Below, one piece after another: positions 59,919-64,000 of a stretch of 64,000 bases of DNA. Position 1 is the stretch's first letter, and every line of letters starts with the position of its first letter. Under the pieces are notes generated by a model that was not told the DNA's origin, made no database searches, and was given only the letters and a program-made list of their open reading frames with translations. This DNA is from JAVJRN01 sp040218415 (lineage in GTDB: Bacteria; Bacteroidota; Bacteroidia; Cytophagales; Cyclobacteriaceae): contig JAVJRN010000079.1 of NCBI GenBank assembly GCA_040218415.1, positions 62,001-126,000 on the forward strand, written 5' to 3'. Both the position numbers and the translations under genes were made by a program.

Positions 59919-62354
59919 TTGTTTCTACGGTCATTAATAATATTGAGTGCTTTTTTGTTTACTTCTTGCATGGGTTACAAGTACCTTAAGCCTGGGCAAT
60001 CAGTATTGGTAAATCAAAAAATTCGCGTCCCCAAAGGTATTAATACTGATGGCATCAAAGATCAATTAATTCAAGAACGTAATAGCCGTTTTTTAAATCT
60101 TCCAATATTTCACTTGGTATATGTGTACCACTGGGGACTAAAAAACTATGACACGGCAAAGGTGAAACAGAATCGATCAGAACTGATAGATAAATACGAT
60201 AGAAGAATCGATAAGAAAAAAAGACAAAGTAAAAAAAGCCAACTATTATCTAAAAAAACCCGAAAAGTAGAGGAGTTTAATGATGAGCTAACCAATGGGA
60301 ACAGAAGGATGCAATGGGGTGAACCATTGGCGGTTTTCGATAGCTCAATGATGCAACGCACCATAGATAACATGAACCAATACATGTTCACAAATGGGTA
60401 TTTCAATTCGAAAATTAAAGGTTCCATTGATTATGAATATCGAGATGCGATGGTTACTTATAGTATAAAACCGAAAGCTCCATATATTATAGATTCGGTT
60501 TACACTTCCATTGCTGATAAAAAACTTTACACTTTATTTCACACAAGTACAGAAGAGAATCCTTTGAAAAACAAACAATTTTCACAGGAATTAATCACTC
60601 TTGAGAGAGATCGTATCTACGACTTAGTCACAAGTAATGGCTATTATGAATTCAAAAAACAATATATCCTTTTTGATATAGATTCAGTTAACCTTGAACC
60701 TCAAAAACTATTAGTTCGATTAACGATTACGAACCCGGCTAATCGATCTACTCATAAAGTTTATCATTACGATTCTTTGATTTTTAATTCTGATGGCGGC
60801 AAGAAATTTAGCAAAAAGCTAAAAACACTTACCTACAATGGAGTCACTTATAACCAATCAGCGAATAGTTATGCGGAAAAAATATTAGACAGAAGAATAT
60901 TTATTGATAAAGACAGCCTTTACAGTAGAGCAAAGACGCTAGAAACGCAGAAACAATTATCCTACTTAGATATGTTTCGTTTTGTCAATATCAACTACGA
61001 CACCACAGATGGTAATTTCATTGCTAATATTTTCACCTCTCCACTCAATAAGTTCCAGACATCTACTGAGATAGGACTTAGCATTTTTGAAGAAGCTCAA
61101 AGACCTGGACCGTTCTTTAATTTCAATGCTAAAAACAGGAATCTTTTGCACAAATTAGAAATTATCGACTTAGATGCCAACATCCGATTGCAAGGTATTC
61201 CTAATGTAAACCAAGAGACTACCCAATATACAAGATTTCAAGCGGGAGCTGTGGCCTCTCTTACATTGCCCATTTTCTATTTCCCTTTGAACCAAGGACT
61301 TAGAAATAGGTTTGGTTCCTATAACCCCCGAACGCGATTCTCCATTGGTATTAACTACGAAGATAGATTTAGCGAATATGAGCGCACGACCTTCAACTCT
61401 TCCATTGCTTATCTCTGGCAAGTAAGGCAGTCCGCACAATTTTCTGTCCGACCAATAGACGTCAGCTATATCGAATCCAAAAACTCTGCTAGTTTTAGCG
61501 AGGAGTTGCAAGGCTTTGAAGATCAAGGTAATAGATCTTACGTTAGTTCTTTTCGTTCCTCATTTATCAGTGCCGCAAGTGTGGCCTACAACCTACGAAC
61601 TAATAATTACGGACTAGCCAATACAAACGCATCATTCTTAAGGATATTCATGGAGTATGGAGGGATTTTCCAGACACTTCTTGGCAGGAAACCATTTAAC
61701 GAGTCTTTAAACTTGGAGTATTACCGATACTTTAAATTCAATGCAGATTACAGAAAAACTATCCGCGTTAAAAAAGGATCAAGCCTAGCTTATAGAATCA
61801 ACACTGGGTTAGCTTATGTTTATGGAGAAAGTCAGGCTTTACCTTACGAAAAATATTTCTTTGCCGGAGGAAGTAATTCTATTCGGGCTTGGAGCCCAAG
61901 GAGACTTGGACCAGGTGCTTATGCTGAATATAATAATGTAGAAAATGATCAAATCGAAGTTGATTATCAGCGAGAGCAGCCGGGAGATATTATTTTAGAG
62001 TCTTCCTTAGAATATCGAGCGAATATTGTTGGGTTTTTTAACATTGCTGCCTTCATCGATGCAGGAAATACTTGGCTTTGGAGGAGTAAGACCATCAATG
62101 AAAATAATGATGGCGATGGCTTTGACGATGGTATATTTCGTATTAAATCATTCGTAAAGGAAATAGCGGTTGGTGCTGGACTCGGTTTAAGGCTTGATTT
62201 CTCATTCTTAATATTAAGATTGGATGGCGCTTATAAAATAATAGATCCAGCTAGACCTGATGGTGATAGATTTGTAGCTGATGAAATTACCTTCAACAAT
62301 TTGTTTGATCGTCAATTGTTTAACCTCAATATTGGTATAGGATACCCTTTTTAA
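59919..62354 (+). CDS. tamL: TamL-type lipoprotein with Omp85 barrel (TTG start)
   Basis: An 811-residue outer-membrane assembly protein. The TTG at 59919 gives a short lipoprotein signal (FLRSLIILSAFLFTSC) with lipid-attached C17. Lipidated TamA relatives (TamL) are the Bacteroidota form. POTRA-like domains occupy about 25-360 (including YKYLKPGQSVLVNQKIRVPKG). The Omp85 barrel (about 380-811) has the FAGGSNSIRAWSPRRLGPG lid motif. It probably works with an inner-membrane TamB-like protein not present here. Its start is 2 nt from the divergent methyltransferase, and hemF follows directly. Confidence 0.87.
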   Translation: MFLRSLIILSAFLFTSCMGYKYLKPGQSVLVNQKIRVPKGINTDGIKDQLIQERNSRFLNLPIFHLVYVYHWGLKNYDTAKVKQNRSELIDKYDRRIDKKKRQSKKSQLLSKKTRKVEEFNDELTNGNRRMQWGEPLAVFDSSMMQRTIDNMNQYMFTNGYFNSKIKGSIDYEYRDAMVTYSIKPKAPYIIDSVYTSIADKKLYTLFHTSTEENPLKNKQFSQELITLERDRIYDLVTSNGYYEFKKQYILFDIDSVNLEPQKLLVRLTITNPANRSTHKVYHYDSLIFNSDGGKKFSKKLKTLTYNGVTYNQSANSYAEKILDRRIFIDKDSLYSRAKTLETQKQLSYLDMFRFVNINYDTTDGNFIANIFTSPLNKFQTSTEIGLSIFEEAQRPGPFFNFNAKNRNLLHKLEIIDLDANIRLQGIPNVNQETTQYTRFQAGAVASLTLPIFYFPLNQGLRNRFGSYNPRTRFSIGINYEDRFSEYERTTFNSSIAYLWQVRQSAQFSVRPIDVSYIESKNSASFSEELQGFEDQGNRSYVSSFRSSFISAASVAYNLRTNNYGLANTNASFLRIFMEYGGIFQTLLGRKPFNESLNLEYYRYFKFNADYRKTIRVKKGSSLAYRINTGLAYVYGESQALPYEKYFFAGGSNSIRAWSPRRLGPGAYAEYNNVENDQIEVDYQREQPGDIILESSLEYRANIVGFFNIAAFIDAGNTWLWRSKTINENNDGDGFDDGIFRIKSFVKEIAVGAGLGLRLDFSFLILRLDGAYKIIDPARPDGDRFVADEITFNNLFDRQLFNLNIGIGYPF

Positions 62355-63260
62355 ATGATAGGAAAAGAAGAAATAAAAAGCTGGTTTGAAAAGCTTCAAG
62401 ATGAAATATGCAAGTCTTTGGAAGACTTGGATGGTCAAAGTAAGTTCAAAGAAGATACTTGGGATAGACCCGAAGGCGGAGGAGGTAGATCACGAGTTAT
62501 TGAAAGTGGCGCGTTAATTGAAAAAGGAGGCGTCAACTTTTCTGCAGTTCATGGGCCTACACCTGAAAAAATCACTCATGCTTTAGGCTTAAGCAAACTC
62601 GATTTTTTCGCTACTGGTGTTTCGATAGTACTGCATCCATACAATCCTTGGGTACCGATCATACATATGAATGTTCGGTACTTCGAAATGGAAAATGGAG
62701 ATTATTGGTTTGGAGGAGGGATTGACTTGACGCCTCACTATGTAGACGCCTCCGCTGGAAATTTTATCCATCACAAATTAAAAGAGGCTTGTGATGCTAC
62801 CGATGCAAACTACTATGCCCGATTCAAAAAATGGGCTGATGACTATTTTTACATTAAGCACAGGGAAGAGACCCGTGGCGTTGGAGGCATTTTTTATGAC
62901 CGCTTAAACGAAAAAACAGAACAAAAAAGTAAGCTTGATTTGTGGAAATTTAGCCAGTCGGTTGGGCAATCATTCGTCCCTATTTATACTCATTACGCTC
63001 AAGAAAATAGGTCAAAACCCTATGATAATGACAACAGGCACTGGCAACTTATCCGAAGAGGTCGCTATGCGGAATTCAATCTGGTTTGGGACAAGGGAAC
63101 AAAATTCGGGTTAGATACGGGCGGACGTACAGAGTCCATATTGATGAGCCTACCTCCCGATGCTTCTTGGGAATACAACCTCGTCCCTCCAAAAGACTCT
63201 AATGAAGGTAAGACGCTTTTGTGGTTAAAAAAAGATATTGACTGGCTGAAAAATGGTTGA
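62355..63260 (+). CDS. hemF: Oxygen-dependent coproporphyrinogen III oxidase
   Basis: Converts coproporphyrinogen III to protoporphyrinogen IX in heme synthesis, using O2. A 301-residue protein. HemF motifs are DRPEGGGGRSRV, VSIVLHPYNPWVPIIHMNVRYFE, GGGIDLTPHYVD and YAEFNLVWDKGTKFGLDTGG, then RTESILMSLPP. The ATG follows the tamL TAA with no gap, and the stop overlaps the PAP2 gene by 8 nt. The enzyme implies aerobic growth. Confidence 0.97.
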   Translation: MIGKEEIKSWFEKLQDEICKSLEDLDGQSKFKEDTWDRPEGGGGRSRVIESGALIEKGGVNFSAVHGPTPEKITHALGLSKLDFFATGVSIVLHPYNPWVPIIHMNVRYFEMENGDYWFGGGIDLTPHYVDASAGNFIHHKLKEACDATDANYYARFKKWADDYFYIKHREETRGVGGIFYDRLNEKTEQKSKLDLWKFSQSVGQSFVPIYTHYAQENRSKPYDNDNRHWQLIRRGRYAEFNLVWDKGTKFGLDTGGRTESILMSLPPDASWEYNLVPPKDSNEGKTLLWLKKDIDWLKNG

Positions 63261-63816
63261 ATGGTTAAACCAGACTGACATTGAAATAACCATTTATCTG
63301 AATGCGCTGGGGCAGCCCCATCTCAATTTTTTCATGTTATTTCTATCGAAAAAACTCGTCTGGATACCACTTTACTTATTCATTATATACCGTTTTGTCA
63401 TTGCTTATCCCAAAAAATGGTGGTTAGTAATAGCAGCGTGTATTTTAACAATTGTCATTACGGATCAGACAACAAGCACCTTGATGAAACCTTTATTTCA
63501 ACGCTTAAGACCATGCCATAATCACGAGCTTAGTTCATTGATCACAACTGTTGGGAATTGTGGCGGAAAATATGGGTTCGCCTCATCTCATGCAGCAAAT
63601 ACTATGGGCTTAGCCTTCTTTGTCATTTTAAAGAAGGAACTAAGGTTATCTACGTATATTTTGGCATGGGCAATAATAGTTTCTTATAGCCGCGTTTACC
63701 TTGGTGTTCACTTCTTTGGAGATATACTGGTTGGTTGGTTGGTTGGTATTGCAGCCGCTATTCTTGCAAATTGGCTTTATCAAAAAGTATCACATCGAAT
63801 CTATGCTTATAATTGA
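63253..63816 (+). CDS. PAP2-family membrane phosphatase
   Basis: A 187-residue membrane protein of the type 2 phosphatidic acid phosphatase family, which dephosphorylates lipid phosphates such as undecaprenyl pyrophosphate. Three motifs are complete: KPLFQRLRP (K79, R86), SSHAAN (H113) and SRVYLGVHFFGD (R147, H153, D157). About five or six membrane helices are visible. It overlaps hemF by 8 nt and the converging response regulator by 10 nt. Recycling of the undecaprenyl carrier is a plausible role but not proven. Confidence 0.93.
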   Translation: MVEWLNQTDIEITIYLNALGQPHLNFFMLFLSKKLVWIPLYLFIIYRFVIAYPKKWWLVIAACILTIVITDQTTSTLMKPLFQRLRPCHNHELSSLITTVGNCGGKYGFASSHAANTMGLAFFVILKKELRLSTYILAWAIIVSYSRVYLGVHFFGDILVGWLVGIAAAILANWLYQKVSHRIYAYN

Positions 63817-64000
63817 TTCAATTTATTGAGAAATTGTTCTTTGTAAGAAGCACCTACAGGAATCATTTTATCACCAATCGACACATTAAAATCTTCCATA
63901 TAATTGATTTTGTCTCTATTGATAATATACGAACGATGAATTCTGCTGAATATACTCAGTGGCAACTTCTTCTCAATTCCCTTCATCGTGAAATGAACAA
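63807..64000 (-). CDS. LytTR-family response regulator (5' part cut off by window edge)
   Basis: The last 64 or so codons of a minus-strand gene ending with TAA at 63807-63809. The translation contains LPLSIFSRIHRSYIINRDKI, the conserved core of the LytTR DNA-binding domain, and closes with GASYKEQFLNKLNQL. The receiver domain expected upstream lies outside the window, so whether it is a full LytR/AlgR-type regulator is not visible. It converges with the PAP2 gene with a 10-nt overlap. Confidence 0.88.
   Translation of the reverse strand, partial: VHFTMKGIEKKLPLSIFSRIHRSYIINRDKINYMEDFNVSIGDKMIPVGASYKEQFLNKLNQL

Overview
The window reads as a chromosomal segment of an aerobic member of the Bacteroidota, most likely a marine Cytophagales-type bacterium. 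The pointers are an IPExxxVDY-family protein beside pyruvate kinase, a TamL-type lipoprotein with an Omp85 barrel, PorV-like and helix-hairpin-helix outer-membrane barrels, YwqK/MORN-like repeat proteins, low GC, few Shine-Dalgarno-like sequences, and many TAATG, ATGA and 8-nt gene overlaps. Aerobic life is suggested by HemF (O2-dependent), tryptophan 2,3-dioxygenase and acyl-CoA dehydrogenase. I see no rRNA, tRNA, insertion sequence, prophage or CRISPR array.

Layout. 1-4267 (-): a catabolic operon of an ethanolamine-permease-like APC transporter, a glutamine-synthetase-like ligase, an SDR and a truncated aldehyde dehydrogenase, with a divergent LacI-family regulator (4567-5559) and several inverted repeats in the shared intergenic region. 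5594-6529: an MscS channel. 6617-13724 (-): a tightly overlapped seven-gene cell-surface glycan operon (two GT4 glycosyltransferases; a dehydrogenase, acyltransferase and aminotransferase set for an amino or diacylamino sugar nucleotide; a sulfotransferase; an HprK-like P-loop protein). 13925-15802: pfkA and miaA, which overlap tail to tail. 15826-22038 (+): a hybrid histidine kinase, a lone receiver, a small orphan, a PhnP-like metallohydrolase and an NFACT/RqcH-like protein.

22043-28358 is housekeeping: pyk with its IPExxxVDY neighbour, then acpP-fabF-rnc-nadE, and yidD. 28466-33433 is an envelope block (Omp85-type barrel, YwqK-repeat protein, PorV-like barrel, HhH barrel), followed by a single-domain voltage-gated cation channel with a calcium-channel-like TMEGW filter. 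34381-35708 holds nitroreductase and pirin genes. 35767-40096 (-) holds two secreted amidohydrolase-fold proteins, one of them a double-domain fusion with a degenerate first domain. A glutaryl-CoA-dehydrogenase-like gene and tryptophan 2,3-dioxygenase diverge at about 41.5 kb, pointing to oxidative tryptophan breakdown.

42495-48477 contains a large YwqK-repeat/beta-barrel fusion, an OmpL47-like repeat protein, a CoA-binding protein and a secreted leucine-rich-repeat protein. 48579-63816 is mostly housekeeping: gyrB, an M1 peptidase (with an intrinsic-terminator-like hairpin inside its signal-peptide codons), a DUF1573 protein, trpS, a phosphohexomutase, a Na+/Ca2+ antiporter, pgi, a TrmH-type methyltransferase, tamL, hemF and a PAP2 phosphatase. 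The right edge cuts a LytTR-type response regulator.

I found no single spectacular new defence or mobile system. The strongest leads are the gamma-glutamylation-type amine operon, the Cav-like single-domain channel, the repeat/barrel fusion, the degenerate double amidohydrolase and the coding-region terminator.
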